Assembly: GCA_964442185.1 (NCBI GenBank)
Contig: CAYTWT010000257.1
Location: 100,068-164,067, forward strand
DNA from: CADEEV01 sp964442185
GTDB lineage: Bacteria > Acidobacteriota > Vicinamibacteria > Fen-336
DNA: 64,000 bases
Direction: 5' to 3'
The notes below the pieces were generated by a model, which did no database searches, was not told the origin of the DNA, and saw nothing but the letters and a program-made list of their open reading frames with translations. A program made the position numbers and the translations under genes. This document shows, piece by piece, positions 9,247-18,415 of this stretch; position 1 is the first letter of the stretch; every line of letters starts with the position of its first letter.

Positions 9247-10607
9247 GGACCCTCCCTGGCCAGCCGTTCGCGATCGGTCATGAAGAGCCACGCCGCTCGC
9301 CCGAGATGGCGCGGCACCTCGGTGAATTGGTTGATCGCCACGCGCGGCCATTCGAGCTGCTGCCGGTCCATCAGCTTCAGGCCGAACTGCGCCATCAGCG
9401 ACAGGTTCCACCAGACGAAGACGGCGACCACGGCGGCCGCTGTCGCCCTGCCGGCCCGCTGGATGAGCGGCGTCAGGAGCGTCGCGAGGCCCCATGCGAA
9501 GACGGGTGTCGCGGCGACGAAACGGCGGGAGCCGAAAGCGCCGGCCATGTGCCAGCTCTCGATCGAGCCATTGATCCAGATCTGGAGCAGCAGGCCCCCG
9601 GCGAGCAGCCACACCGCGGGCTCACGGCGCCTCCGCGTGAGCAGGCCGAGACCCAGGACGCAGGCGAGCAGGATCGGGCTCCACAGGAAGAGCCCATGGC
9701 CCGGGTCGAAGAGCACTTCCAGGAAATGTGGGCTGGTGAGGCTCATCTTGCGCGTCACCAGCCGCGAGGGCCCCCACGCCCCGGTCAGCGTGCGGTAGGC
9801 CACGAACTGCGGAAAGAGGGCGAGCGCGGCTCCGGCGGCGAGGGCCAGGCCCCGGAGCAGGCCCGCGCGCCAGTCGCCTCGCCGCAGCACCTGCCATGCG
9901 AGATAGCCGGCGGGCATCGACAGGAACAGCACGTCCTGCTCGCGGACGAAGCCGGCGAGGCCGCCCGCGAGGCCCACGACAAAATAGTCAACGGGCCCGG
10001 CAGCTTCGCGCTCCGCGATTCGCAAGAACAACCAGACGAGCAGCGAGACGGCGAACAGCGACGGCGCGTGACCGAAGCCGGGCGCGATGGTCATGTAGTA
10101 CAGAACCGGAGTCGAAAGCCACAGCCCCGCCACCGTCCACGTCGCCGCGGGCTCGCCGAAGCGGCCGTGGCGTCGCAGCGCGTCGTGGATGAGCAGCAGG
10201 CCGAGGAAAGCGTACACAGCGGAGGCGAGCGAGACGGCCGCGAGATAGGGCCAGGAAAAGCCGTCGGCGCTCACTCCGGCGCCGAGCGTGCGAGAGAGAA
10301 GCACGACGCCATGGGCCGCGAGAAAGAACGGCGACCATAGGAACGCCGCGCCTAGCGGCGCGAAGTTGATGTGCCGGCCGCTACCCGGCTCGCGCGAATC
10401 TAGGAAGGTCTGCTTGAAGCCTTCGAGCCCGTGCGGAGCGCGCGCATAGAAGTACTGATACTCGTTCCCGAAATCGAGGTCCCCATCCAGGAGGAGCGAG
10501 CGCAAGGACGAGTAGTACTCGATCTCGTCGGCCGCCCGGATCCGCGGCGTCACGAGCGGCAGCGTCAAGACGAAGAGCCAGACGAGCGCGCGCCTTCCCG
10601 CTATCAC
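9243..10607 (-). CDS. GT-C type membrane glycosyltransferase, short form
   Basis: A 454-residue polytopic protein, third paralogue of the GT-C set (see 1-1320 and 2639-4627). The active-site loop reads DEIEYYSSLRSLLLDGDLDF near residue 30, then NEYQYFY. About ten hydrophobic helices follow. It ends soon after the last membrane region and lacks the C-terminal beta domain of the 2639-4627 protein. Start GTG 10607 shares GTGA with the stop of the GT4 gene upstream. It probably uses a polyprenyl-phosphate sugar made by a DPM1-like GT2 such as the one at 13096-14013. Confidence 0.85.
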   Translation of the reverse strand: MIAGRRALVWLFVLTLPLVTPRIRAADEIEYYSSLRSLLLDGDLDFGNEYQYFYARAPHGLEGFKQTFLDSREPGSGRHINFAPLGAAFLWSPFFLAAHGVVLLSRTLGAGVSADGFSWPYLAAVSLASAVYAFLGLLLIHDALRRHGRFGEPAATWTVAGLWLSTPVLYYMTIAPGFGHAPSLFAVSLLVWLFLRIAEREAAGPVDYFVVGLAGGLAGFVREQDVLFLSMPAGYLAWQVLRRGDWRAGLLRGLALAAGAALALFPQFVAYRTLTGAWGPSRLVTRKMSLTSPHFLEVLFDPGHGLFLWSPILLACVLGLGLLTRRRREPAVWLLAGGLLLQIWINGSIESWHMAGAFGSRRFVAATPVFAWGLATLLTPLIQRAGRATAAAVVAVFVWWNLSLMAQFGLKLMDRQQLEWPRVAINQFTEVPRHLGRAAWLFMTDRERLAREGP

Positions 10608-11791
10608 AGCACTTCCTCGATCGCCGCGAGGATCGCTTTGGCCCGCGCGTCCCACGAATAGCGCGGGGCCGCTTCCCAGCCGGCACGGGCGAGGCGTTCG
10701 GCCAGATCCCGATCTTCGAGCAGACCCTGGATGGCCGCCGCGAGCGCCGCGGGTTCGCCCGGCGGCACGAGCCGCGCGGTTTCGCCCTCGCGCAGGATCT
10801 CGCGGCTGGAGGGGAGATCGGTCGCGACGATCGGCCGACCCGCGGCGAGGGCTTCGAAGAGTTTGATCGGAGAAGTGTGGCGCTCAGTCATGGCGCTCTT
10901 CAGGAACGGAACACAAACGACCGAGGCCCGGGCCAGCTCCTCCGCGACCCGCGCCTGAGGCACCATGCCCGGCATCTCGGTCCGCTCAGCGAGGCCGCGC
11001 GAGCGGACCAGAGCGCGGATCCGCGGCAGGTCGGCCTCGGTCTCCATCCCGCCGAGGATCACGAGGCGCGCATCGGGAACCTGCGCCATCGCCTCGACCA
11101 GCACGTCGACGCCTTTCCAGGGGTAGAGCTGTCCCGCGTACACGACCCTGGCCAAAGAACGATCCGGTGGCGTGAAGTGGCGAGCCTCGGCCACATCGCA
11201 GCCGTTGGGGATCACGTGGACGCGCTGGCGCGGGCCGAAGGCTGCCTGGAAGCTGTCGCGGATGCCCGCGGTGGTGGCCACGAACGCCGCCGCGCCCTTC
11301 CAAACGCGGCGCTCGCGCTTGACCAGGCGTCGCGCCTTGCGGGGGTTTGGACTCTCGCCGGTGCCGTAGATCGCGCCGCGCTCGCCATACAGCAGCGACT
11401 CTACGGCGTGAGCCTCGTAGAGCACGGGCCCGTGCGCGAAAGCAGTGAGTCCGAGCAGCAGATCGGCGAGCTGCAGGTCCCGCGTGTAGACGACGGCCGC
11501 ACGACCGGCCACGGCCGCCGCCGTGGTCCGCGCGAGGAACGTGAGGCGGGGCAGCGTAAAGGAGCCAGTGCGGTGGCTGACCGATAGCCGCCGCACCTCG
11601 AGGAGCTTGTGTGGCGCAACAGCGTAGAGGGCGAGGATCTCGTCGGTAGGCCGCGGGTCGCTCTGGCGCACGAGCAGCGTCGTGTGCGTTCCGGCGCGCG
11701 CCAGGGCAGCCGCCGTCTTCACGATCTGCACGCCGTTCGCGCGCGGCAACGGGAAGCGGATGTCGGCCGGCATCAGCACACTCGGGCGCAT
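10604..11791 (-). CDS. GT4 family glycosyltransferase
   Basis: A 395-residue GT-B glycosyltransferase. The chosen start, ATG 11791 (MRPSVLMPADIRFPLPRANG), lies 10 bases after the upstream stop and is preceded by AGGA; an in-frame start at 11824 would also be possible but has no family similarity. The donor domain shows VVYAGQLYPWKGVDVLVEAM and SPIKLFEALAAGRPIVATDL with the acidic pair region. This is the only junction in the run with a real gap rather than an overlap, so it has its own ribosome site. Function as for the neighbouring GT4 enzymes; sugar unknown. Confidence 0.88.
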   Translation of the reverse strand: MRPSVLMPADIRFPLPRANGVQIVKTAAALARAGTHTTLLVRQSDPRPTDEILALYAVAPHKLLEVRRLSVSHRTGSFTLPRLTFLARTTAAAVAGRAAVVYTRDLQLADLLLGLTAFAHGPVLYEAHAVESLLYGERGAIYGTGESPNPRKARRLVKRERRVWKGAAAFVATTAGIRDSFQAAFGPRQRVHVIPNGCDVAEARHFTPPDRSLARVVYAGQLYPWKGVDVLVEAMAQVPDARLVILGGMETEADLPRIRALVRSRGLAERTEMPGMVPQARVAEELARASVVCVPFLKSAMTERHTSPIKLFEALAAGRPIVATDLPSSREILREGETARLVPPGEPAALAAAIQGLLEDRDLAERLARAGWEAAPRYSWDARAKAILAAIEEVL

Positions 11792-11801
11792 CGCGTCCTG
11801 T

Positions 11802-12911
11802 TCACGTCCGAAGCGCTTCCTCATAGAGCGCCAGATAACGCTGCACGACGCCGGGGAGGCGGAAGCGCTCCGCAATCAGCCGCGCGCTCTCAGCACCCGT
11901 CCGCCGAGGCGAGGCCAGGGCCGAGAGAATCGCGCCTGAGAGCGCCGCGGGATCGGCTTTCGGGACGATGGTCACGTCTTCGCCAAAAAGTGCGCCTAGT
12001 TCGACGCCGCCCGGGTTGTCGGTCGAAACCACCGGTGTTCCGCAGGCGAGGGCTTCCAGGGCCACGGTCGGCGTCGCTTCCAGGACCGAGGAGAGCGCGA
12101 AGACGTCAGCCGTGGCCTGGAGCCGCGCCACGTCCTCGTTCGGGACGAGGCCAAGGAAGCGGACGGCGTCGCCGAGGCCGAGGCGCGCGGCCTGGGCTCG
12201 AAGCTCAGCTTCTTTCTCGCCCACGCCGGCGATAAGCAGGAGAGCGTCGGGCCGCGTGAGGCGGACGCGGGCCATCGCCTCGATCAGCGTAGCCTGGTCG
12301 GCGAGCGGATGCAGGCGTTTGACGTTGAGGACGAGCGCCCCGCCTCCGGGAAGATACTCCTGACGCAGGACCGCGCGCTCCGGCTCCGGGAGTGGCTTGA
12401 AGGCATCGGCCACGGGCGGGTAGACGACCGACGCCGCTCGCATCGGCACGCTCAGCTCGCGGGCGCGCGCGAGCAGCGCCTCGCTGTAGAGGGTGACGTG
12501 GCGCGCGCTGGCGTTCAGGCGCCGGAAGGCCGCGTTCTTGCCGTCGTGGTGCCAGATCTCCGTCCCGTAGTGGGTGACCACGTAGGGCCGCAGGTGGCGT
12601 TCGGCGAGGCGGGCCACGACTTGGTTCATCCAGGTGTTGGAGTGGATGTGAACGACATCCGCCCGTTTCACCGCGGGAGCGCCCTTGAGCCACGTCTCGG
12701 CCGCTTCCAGGGCCTGGGGCAGGCGCGTCCTTCTCAGGCGGCGCGAGCGACGCCGGACGAAGCTCACCTCCTCGCGATCGGCTTCGCGGCCGAAGGTCAG
12801 GAAGCCGACCCCGTGTCCGCGCGCGCGCAGGCCCTCGCCGAGGAGGTGCGGCAGCAGGGCGTTGGCCGCCTGGTGCGGCGGCAGGTGCGGCGTCACCATG
12901 AGGATTCTCAT
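11802..12911 (-). CDS. GT4 family glycosyltransferase, first gene of the run
   Basis: A 369-residue GT-B enzyme starting MRILMVTPHLPPHQAANALL. The donor domain has ALVLNVKRLHPLADQATLIE and the acidic region SVLEATPTVALEALACGTPV followed by VSTDNPGG, the classical GT4 signature. It is the promoter-proximal gene of the minus-strand run that continues to base 1 and beyond. The 184-base gap upstream separates it from the divergent GT2 at 13096. A TACCTG-like hexamer (12920-12925, minus) lies 8 bases before the start, but the match is weak. Confidence 0.9.
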   Translation of the reverse strand: MRILMVTPHLPPHQAANALLPHLLGEGLRARGHGVGFLTFGREADREEVSFVRRRSRRLRRTRLPQALEAAETWLKGAPAVKRADVVHIHSNTWMNQVVARLAERHLRPYVVTHYGTEIWHHDGKNAAFRRLNASARHVTLYSEALLARARELSVPMRAASVVYPPVADAFKPLPEPERAVLRQEYLPGGGALVLNVKRLHPLADQATLIEAMARVRLTRPDALLLIAGVGEKEAELRAQAARLGLGDAVRFLGLVPNEDVARLQATADVFALSSVLEATPTVALEALACGTPVVSTDNPGGVELGALFGEDVTIVPKADPAALSGAILSALASPRRTGAESARLIAERFRLPGVVQRYLALYEEALRT

Positions 12912-13095
12912 GCGACTCTCAGGTAGGGGGCGTCTTGCGCCTCTGGGCAAAGGGAAATGGTACATCGGAAAGCGCTGTCGGCCAAAGAGTTCCAAGCCGA
13001 CTGGGGCCCGGGCGCGAGGCCATGAGAGCCTCAGCCTCTCGGCCGGGCCTTCGGTTCCTTCCCGGACCGTCCGGAAGTAACATCAGGGCGCGGCT
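12912..13095. promoter_or_regulatory. Divergent intergenic region between two glycan runs
   Basis: This 184-base gap separates the minus-strand GT4 run from the plus-strand GT2 gene, so promoters for both directions should lie here. A TAACAT hexamer at 13078-13083 sits 12 bases before the GTG at 13096 and resembles a -10; the same word with similar flanks (AGTAACATC) recurs upstream of the VWA gene at 45726. No convincing -35 was found for either direction. No small gene was recognised. Confidence 0.4.
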
Positions 13096-14013
13096 GTGAG
13101 CGCGATCCCCGACCTTTCCGTCGTCCTTCCTGTCTTCGACGAAGAGGCCAATCTGGCCGAACTGCACCGCCAGCTGACGGCGGTCCTCGGCGGGATCCCC
13201 GGCTCCTACGAGATCATCTTCGTCGACGACGGCAGCCGCGACGGCTCGCTCGCCCTCCTCCAGAGGCTGGCAGCTGCGGATCCCCACGTCGGCGTCCTCG
13301 CGCTCAGCCGCAACTTCGGCCACCAGCTGGCCCTGACCGCGGGCCTCGACCACGCCCGGGGCGCCGCGGTCGTGCTGATGGACTCCGACTTGCAGGACCC
13401 GCCCGAGCTGATCCCGGAGCTGGTGGCGCGCCACCGCGAAGGTTACGAGGTCGTCTATGCCCAGCGCCGTGGACGCCCCGGCGAGTCGATGTTCAAGCGC
13501 GCCACGGCGTTCCTTTTCTATCGCGCGATCCGCGCCATCGGCAACGTGGACATCCCGCCCGACACCGGGGACTTCCGGCTCGTCTCGCGGCGCGTGGCGG
13601 ACATCCTGGCGCACGTTCGAGAACGCCGCCGTTTCCTGCGCGGCCTCGTCACCTGGGTCGGTTTCCGCCAGGGGCGCGTGCTCTATGACCGGCCGCCGCG
13701 GAAAGGCGGCGAGAGCAAGTACGACGCGTCGCAGATGGTCCGGCTCGCGCTCCGCGCCGTCTTCTCGTTCAGCACCGCGCCGATCACGCTGATCGGGCTG
13801 CTGGGCCTCACGGTGATCGCCGGTGCCGCCATGGTAGCGGTCGCGGGCGAGCTCCTGCCCGGAGCACTCCTGCTCGTCGGCGGCGTGCAGCTCGTTTCGC
13901 TCTGGATCCTCGGCCAGTACATCGCGGTCGTCTCCGACGAAGCCCGTCGTCGTCCGCTGTACCTGGTGCGGGAGCGCGTGAACCTTCAGGCGGCGCCGGC
14001 GAGCGAAGAGTAG
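13096..14013 (+). CDS. DPM1-like GT2 (polyprenyl-phosphate sugar synthase)
   Basis: A 305-residue GT2 enzyme of the DPM1/GtrB/ArnC group. The N-terminus LSVVLPVFDEEANLAELHRQ, the FVDDGSRDGS donor site, and VLMDSDLQDPPE (metal-binding DxD-like region) are all present. VYAQRRGRPGES and the acceptor-loop sequence FSTAPITLIG complete the family pattern. Two C-terminal hydrophobic helices (about 213-240 and 245-275) anchor it in the inner membrane. The start is GTG at 13096; the next codons give the family N-terminus. It presumably makes the lipid-phosphate sugar donor for the GT-C enzymes. Its 3' end overlaps the converging gene at 13986 by 28 bases. Confidence 0.9.
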   Translation: MSAIPDLSVVLPVFDEEANLAELHRQLTAVLGGIPGSYEIIFVDDGSRDGSLALLQRLAAADPHVGVLALSRNFGHQLALTAGLDHARGAAVVLMDSDLQDPPELIPELVARHREGYEVVYAQRRGRPGESMFKRATAFLFYRAIRAIGNVDIPPDTGDFRLVSRRVADILAHVRERRRFLRGLVTWVGFRQGRVLYDRPPRKGGESKYDASQMVRLALRAVFSFSTAPITLIGLLGLTVIAGAAMVAVAGELLPGALLLVGGVQLVSLWILGQYIAVVSDEARRRPLYLVRERVNLQAAPASEE

Positions 14014-15791
14014 GCCGCGACGTACTCCGCCCACTGGGCGAGGCCGAAGAGCACGAGGCCCGCCGCGACGAGCCCCGCGACCAACCGCCCGCCAGGCTCC
14101 CGGTCGGAAAGCTCCTCGAGGAACGCGCCGGTCGCCACGGCCACGAGCGGTGCTCCGAAGGTCTCCTCCTTCAGGTCCCGGAACAGCCCGCCGCCGAACG
14201 CCTTGAGGGCGATCAACGTGGCGAGCGTCAGGGCGTAGGCGAGCAGGACCGAGAAGGCGGCCGGTCGCGCGCGCCGCTTGAGGACCACGAGCCCAGCGAG
14301 CGTCAAGAGCGGGTAAACCCAGCCGAAGAAGATCGGCACGCGCATCAGGGCGGCCACGGGGCCTCCCGCGGCCGGGCGCGGTGCGCCGCCGGGCGTCCCG
14401 GAAACGAGGGCCGGCACGATCTCCGTGACGAACGTGAGCGTGAAGGGCAGGTAGAGCCACGCCACGGTCAGCATCGCGGTCAGCGCCACGACGCCGATGA
14501 GGCGCGGCCACAAGCGCCGCTCCCGCACCGCGAGGAAGGCAGTGAAGATAGGCACGTTGAACAAGCTCGAGATGTAGGTGACCAGTGCGGCGAAGCTCGC
14601 CGCGCCGAAGGCCGCGGTCCGCAGCCGGCCCGGCCGCGCACACAGCGCAGCGGCAGCCACGATCGCGAGCAGGTCGAGGAGGTGGCCGACGATCGTCGGG
14701 TACATGGCGAGCAGCAGCCGGCTGTGGAGCGGCGGCAGGGTGGCCGCGAGCAGTGCGGCGAGGACGCCGCGAGAGCCCGCAGCGCGGGCCAGCGCAAAGA
14801 CGAGGAGCATCTCGGTGGCGGCGGCGAAGAGCGCGGCCTGTTTCAGCGCGACCTCGATCGCCTCGCGCCCCGAGAGCCAGGAAAACGGCACGAAGAACAG
14901 CGGCGAGTAGGGGAACACGTAGGCGCGGCCCGCCAGGATCCGCGGGTAGCCGGTGTTCACGATCTTCTGTGCGGTGATGCCGCGCGCGGCGAGGCTCCCC
15001 TCGGCCTCGGCGAATGCCATTGTGTAGCGGCCATGGTTGCGCACGTCGGGATAGAAGTAGCTGGGGCAGAACACGGCGGCGCCCTTGAGGACGTAGCCCG
15101 CGAGGAACAGGAGTGCCACGGCGCGCGTCCCGGATCGGCCCCGGAGGAGCCCTGCGGTCGCAATGGCAGAGGCCGTCGCAGGCCATGCCACGAGCGTCGT
15201 CACGTGGGCGCAGCCGAACGGATCGGCGGCGGCCCAGAGCGCGAGCCCGAGCGCCGCGCCCAGGCCGACCCACAGCGACGTCCCCGCGGCTAGCCCGGCG
15301 ACGACCGCCGTGAGGAACACGCCCACGAGCAGCAGGCGGGGTCCGGCGAGGTCGGGAGCGAGGCCCAACGGGAGCCCCTCGAGGCGCAGCCAGTCGAGGG
15401 CGACACCCAGCCTCTCGGCCCCCGGAGCCTCGGCGTCGAACCGGATCGTCACGGGGCCGGGCGCTGCCACCACGTGCAGAAGCACCGTGCGGAAGCGGCC
15501 GGAAGTGGCGTCCATGGTCCGCTCCGGCCCGCCGCTGACGGAGACCCGTAGAGGTGTCGTCCCATCGACGAAGCGGGCGAAGCGCAGGGTCAGGAATCCC
15601 TCGCCTCCGCGAGTCACAAGCGGAAGCGCCAGCTTGGAGTGGTCGCGCGTCCAGCGGAAGGTGACCGGGGGCCGCTCCTCGCTCTCGGTGACCCCGGCGA
15701 GATAGCGACCCGTCGAGGGGCCGACGTCGAAGGCGAGCGTGCCACGCGCCAATGGCGCGAGCCGTAGCGCCGCCTCGCCGACGAGCAGCAC
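13986..15791 (-). CDS. Large membrane protein, GT-C-like, with N-terminal beta domain
   Basis: About 600 residues. The first ~150 after the leading helix form a soluble, beta-rich stretch ending RLGVALDWLRLEG, and the rest has about ten hydrophobic helices. SYFYPDVRNHGRYTMAF near residue 250 holds an acidic loop of the kind seen in GT-C enzymes. The first standard in-frame start is GTG 15791, but it falls inside a hydrophobic helix whose upstream part (ISRIAVALAAVLLVGEAALR) is coded in frame through about 15825. A non-standard start (CTG or ATT) preceded by GGAGG is therefore possible. Function is inferred from fold and context; it is not matched to a named family. Confidence 0.65.
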   Translation of the reverse strand: MLLVGEAALRLAPLARGTLAFDVGPSTGRYLAGVTESEERPPVTFRWTRDHSKLALPLVTRGGEGFLTLRFARFVDGTTPLRVSVSGGPERTMDATSGRFRTVLLHVVAAPGPVTIRFDAEAPGAERLGVALDWLRLEGLPLGLAPDLAGPRLLLVGVFLTAVVAGLAAGTSLWVGLGAALGLALWAAADPFGCAHVTTLVAWPATASAIATAGLLRGRSGTRAVALLFLAGYVLKGAAVFCPSYFYPDVRNHGRYTMAFAEAEGSLAARGITAQKIVNTGYPRILAGRAYVFPYSPLFFVPFSWLSGREAIEVALKQAALFAAATEMLLVFALARAAGSRGVLAALLAATLPPLHSRLLLAMYPTIVGHLLDLLAIVAAAALCARPGRLRTAAFGAASFAALVTYISSLFNVPIFTAFLAVRERRLWPRLIGVVALTAMLTVAWLYLPFTLTFVTEIVPALVSGTPGGAPRPAAGGPVAALMRVPIFFGWVYPLLTLAGLVVLKRRARPAAFSVLLAYALTLATLIALKAFGGGLFRDLKEETFGAPLVAVATGAFLEELSDREPGGRLVAGLVAAGLVLFGLAQWAEYVAAYSSLAGAA

Positions 15792-15946
15792 GGCGGCGAG
15801 CGCTACGGCGATCCTGGAAATCCGCTGTCGCAGTGTCGAGCCGCCTCCGCCTGGGCAGTCTAGGGAGAGCCCTCCGGGGTGTCAAAGGGCCGCGCCCCCT
15901 TCGGTGTGCTATCGTCGCGCGTTCCAGAAGCGGAGGGCCGAACACG

Positions 15947-16924
15947 CTGAGCCTGGTCGCGTTCCGCGGCGCGATCGCCGCGGGCCTACTGCTGTTGGTG
16001 GTCTTCGCCGCGTTGCGCTACGCCTGGCGGGCCACGCCCCGCCTCGAGGCCGGCGCGCTGCCCGTCGCCCTATCGGTGGCCTGCGTGTGGCCCGTGGCGC
16101 TCGCGGCGACCCCCGGTCCGACACGATGTCTCTCGGGAATCGCCGACGATCCCCTGGCCTTCTTCGAAGCCTCGCCGTGTCCACCGGCCGAGCGCTTGCT
16201 GCTGTGGCCGCTTGCGGAACTCCTCGGCGAAGGCCTGGCGGCCACCGCCCTGGAGGCGGCGGCCGTGGGCGTGGCCCTGCTGCTCGTCCATGTGCTTGCG
16301 CGGGGGGCCTTGGCCTCGGCCGGCGCCGCGACCTTCGCGCAGGCCGGCCTCGCGCTCCTGTTCGTGACCGCGCTCGAGACATCGGCGGGCGTCGCGGTGA
16401 CCCTTGCCCTGGAGCTTCTGTTCCTCGCACACCTTTTCCGCCGCTACGCGCACCTGGCCGGGGCGCGCGATGCGGCGGCCACCACGGCCTACGCGCTCGG
16501 CGCGCAGCTCGGGGGTGAAGGCGCGTCGCTCGACGTCGCCGTCCTGGTCAGCGTGTTCAGCCTCGTCGAGTTCCTGTGGGGTGTGCGGGGGTCCGCGCGG
16601 CGGCTGCTCGCCGGCTGGGCCATCGCGACGGCTGTCGTCGTGGCTGCCGGGGCCGCGCCGTGGCGTGGGCTCGTGTGGGCCGAAGCATCGCTAGAGCGCA
16701 CCGCCACGGCCAGCCTGACCGCGGGTGGGCTGTTGGCCCTGATCGGCCTCGTCGCGACGACACAAATGGTGGCGGGCCGCAGGCGCCTGCTGGGGGCGGC
16801 GCTCGTGGCGGGCGTGCTGCGCCTCTCGACGGGCCCGCCGCTCATGCTGGTGGGGCCGCTGGCCGCCCTCGCCGCGCTCGGTCTGGAACGGATCGTGCGC
16901 GGGGCGAAGAAGCCTGCTGCCTAA
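15947..16924 (+). CDS. Unknown polytopic membrane protein
   Basis: About 325 residues, almost entirely hydrophobic, with some eight to ten predicted helices (GAIAAGLLLLVVFAALRYAW; VALLLVHVLARGALASAGA; GGLLALIGLVATTQMVAG). There is no ATG, GTG or TTG at the natural 5' end. The best candidate is CTG 15947, nine bases after GGAGGG (15932-15937). It lies divergent to the membrane protein at 13986-15791 and overlaps the Wzx-like gene by 4 bases tail to tail. No family was recognised. A role as a small GT-C-like or accessory membrane factor of glycan assembly is only a guess from position. Confidence 0.55.
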   Translation: MSLVAFRGAIAAGLLLLVVFAALRYAWRATPRLEAGALPVALSVACVWPVALAATPGPTRCLSGIADDPLAFFEASPCPPAERLLLWPLAELLGEGLAATALEAAAVGVALLLVHVLARGALASAGAATFAQAGLALLFVTALETSAGVAVTLALELLFLAHLFRRYAHLAGARDAAATTAYALGAQLGGEGASLDVAVLVSVFSLVEFLWGVRGSARRLLAGWAIATAVVVAAGAAPWRGLVWAEASLERTATASLTAGGLLALIGLVATTQMVAGRRRLLGAALVAGVLRLSTGPPLMLVGPLAALAALGLERIVRGAKKPAA

Positions 16925-18381
16925 ACGGCGTGCCCTCTCGCGAGCCGTGACAGGCGCTCGCGTTCGCCAGGCGTGAGGAAGCCCGACGCGACGAGGAGAG
17001 CGGGAAAGGCCAACAGGGCCGCGGCTTTCGCTGTGAGGGCGGGCCCCAGCGTCGCCGGGGCGAAGAGCGAGAGCAAAAACGCGACGAGGCCCGCGCCCGC
17101 CACGCGCAGCAGGCGCGACGATTCGAACGGGATCGGGAAGAGCCGCTGTGAGAAGAAGAGGCCCAGGCCGGCCATGAGCGCGTACGAGAGCACCGTGGCC
17201 CAGGCCGCGCCCAGCGTGCCGAAGCGGGGGATCAGTAGGAAGTTCGCCGCGATGTTGGCACTCGCGGTGAGCAACGTGATGATCGGGTAGTAGCGAGCCT
17301 GCTTGCGGACGCCGATGCCGATCGAGGTGAGCAGGAACGCGCCGTGAAACAGGTAGGCGAGCGCGACCGGGGGAATCAACGGCGCCGCCGCGTGAAACGC
17401 GGGGTTCTTCGGGGTCATGACCACGAGCAACTCGCGGCCGAGCACCGAGACGCCGAGGCCGAGGCTCACGAACCCGAGCCAGGCATACGTGACGACGCGG
17501 GCGATCGTGGTGGGGGCCTGTGCCGACTTCAGCTGGGAATAGACAAAGGGCTGCCAGGCGGGCTCGAAGGCCGACAGGGCGAACTTCACGCCCTGGCCGA
17601 AGCTGTAACCCATCTGGTAGACGCCCACCTCGGCCCGCGAGACGAACAGGTCGAGGATCTTCCGATCCGCCAGGTTCTGGGCCTGGACCAGGATCCCGTG
17701 CGGCACCTTGGGCCCGCCGAAGCGCAGGCACTCGCGCAGCAGCGGGAACGAGAAACCCGGCGCCGCGTTCTTCACGAGCGTCGGCAGGAGCAGCAGCGAG
17801 AAGAGGCCGGTCGCGATCAGGTCACTCCAGAGCACGCCCGCGACACCCCAACCCTGCATCACGAGCGCCACCTTCAAGATCGTATTCGTGGCATGCCGAA
17901 AGGCCGCGAAGCTCGAGAACAGGCCCGGCCGCTCCTGGATCCGCAGCAGGCTCAGCGGGACGAAGGCGAACGAGCCCAGCCACACGTCGGCGGCGGCGAG
18001 CATGACCAGGCTGGCGGCGGGCTGGTCGTGCCCGAAGAGCGTGGCGGTCAGGGCTCGCCGGCCCAACACGACGCACAAAAAAAGCACGCTGCCCAGACCC
18101 GCCGAGAACAGCGCCACGGTCCCCGCCAGGCGCCGGCGCTCTGCCTCGGAGTCGAGATCGTAGTGGACGCGGAAGAAGGCCCCGTCGAGACCCATGCGGA
18201 AGACGATCTTCGCGAGCGTCGAGAAGAGCAGCAGCAGGGCCAGCACGCCGTAGTCGGATGGCGAGAGGTAAGCCGTGTAGAGGGGGACGAGCAGGAAGTT
18301 GATGAAGTTGGTGAACACGTCCGCCGCGCCATACAGCGCGGAATGGGACGCGAGCTTCTTGAGCTGGCCGGCGAGTCTCAC
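16921..18381 (-). CDS. Wzx-like polysaccharide flippase (MOP superfamily)
   Basis: A 486-residue integral membrane protein with about twelve to fourteen helices, starting VRLAGQLKKLASHSALYGAA and continuing FINFLLVPLYTAYLSPSDYG, the N-terminal signature of O-antigen/teichuronic flippases of the MOP (MATE-like) superfamily. The family translocates undecaprenyl-linked oligosaccharides across the inner membrane. The GTG start at 18381 is 34 bases after the SDR gene, in the same direction, so it closes the nonulosonate operon. The substrate is plausibly a glycan containing that sugar, which is an inference from position. Confidence 0.9.
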   Translation of the reverse strand: MRLAGQLKKLASHSALYGAADVFTNFINFLLVPLYTAYLSPSDYGVLALLLLFSTLAKIVFRMGLDGAFFRVHYDLDSEAERRRLAGTVALFSAGLGSVLFLCVVLGRRALTATLFGHDQPAASLVMLAAADVWLGSFAFVPLSLLRIQERPGLFSSFAAFRHATNTILKVALVMQGWGVAGVLWSDLIATGLFSLLLLPTLVKNAAPGFSFPLLRECLRFGGPKVPHGILVQAQNLADRKILDLFVSRAEVGVYQMGYSFGQGVKFALSAFEPAWQPFVYSQLKSAQAPTTIARVVTYAWLGFVSLGLGVSVLGRELLVVMTPKNPAFHAAAPLIPPVALAYLFHGAFLLTSIGIGVRKQARYYPIITLLTASANIAANFLLIPRFGTLGAAWATVLSYALMAGLGLFFSQRLFPIPFESSRLLRVAGAGLVAFLLSLFAPATLGPALTAKAAALLAFPALLVASGFLTPGERERLSRLARGHAV

Positions 18382-18415
18382 GGCCGTGGCGCGACCAAGG
18401 CTGTGGCCGGCGCGA

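Noticed and set aside
12919..15945. A very long open frame (about 1000 codons) on the minus strand
   Set aside because: It runs across the plus-strand GT2 gene and another frame of the minus membrane protein, its translation is Arg/Ala/Pro-rich noise without domains, and both real genes have clear family motifs.
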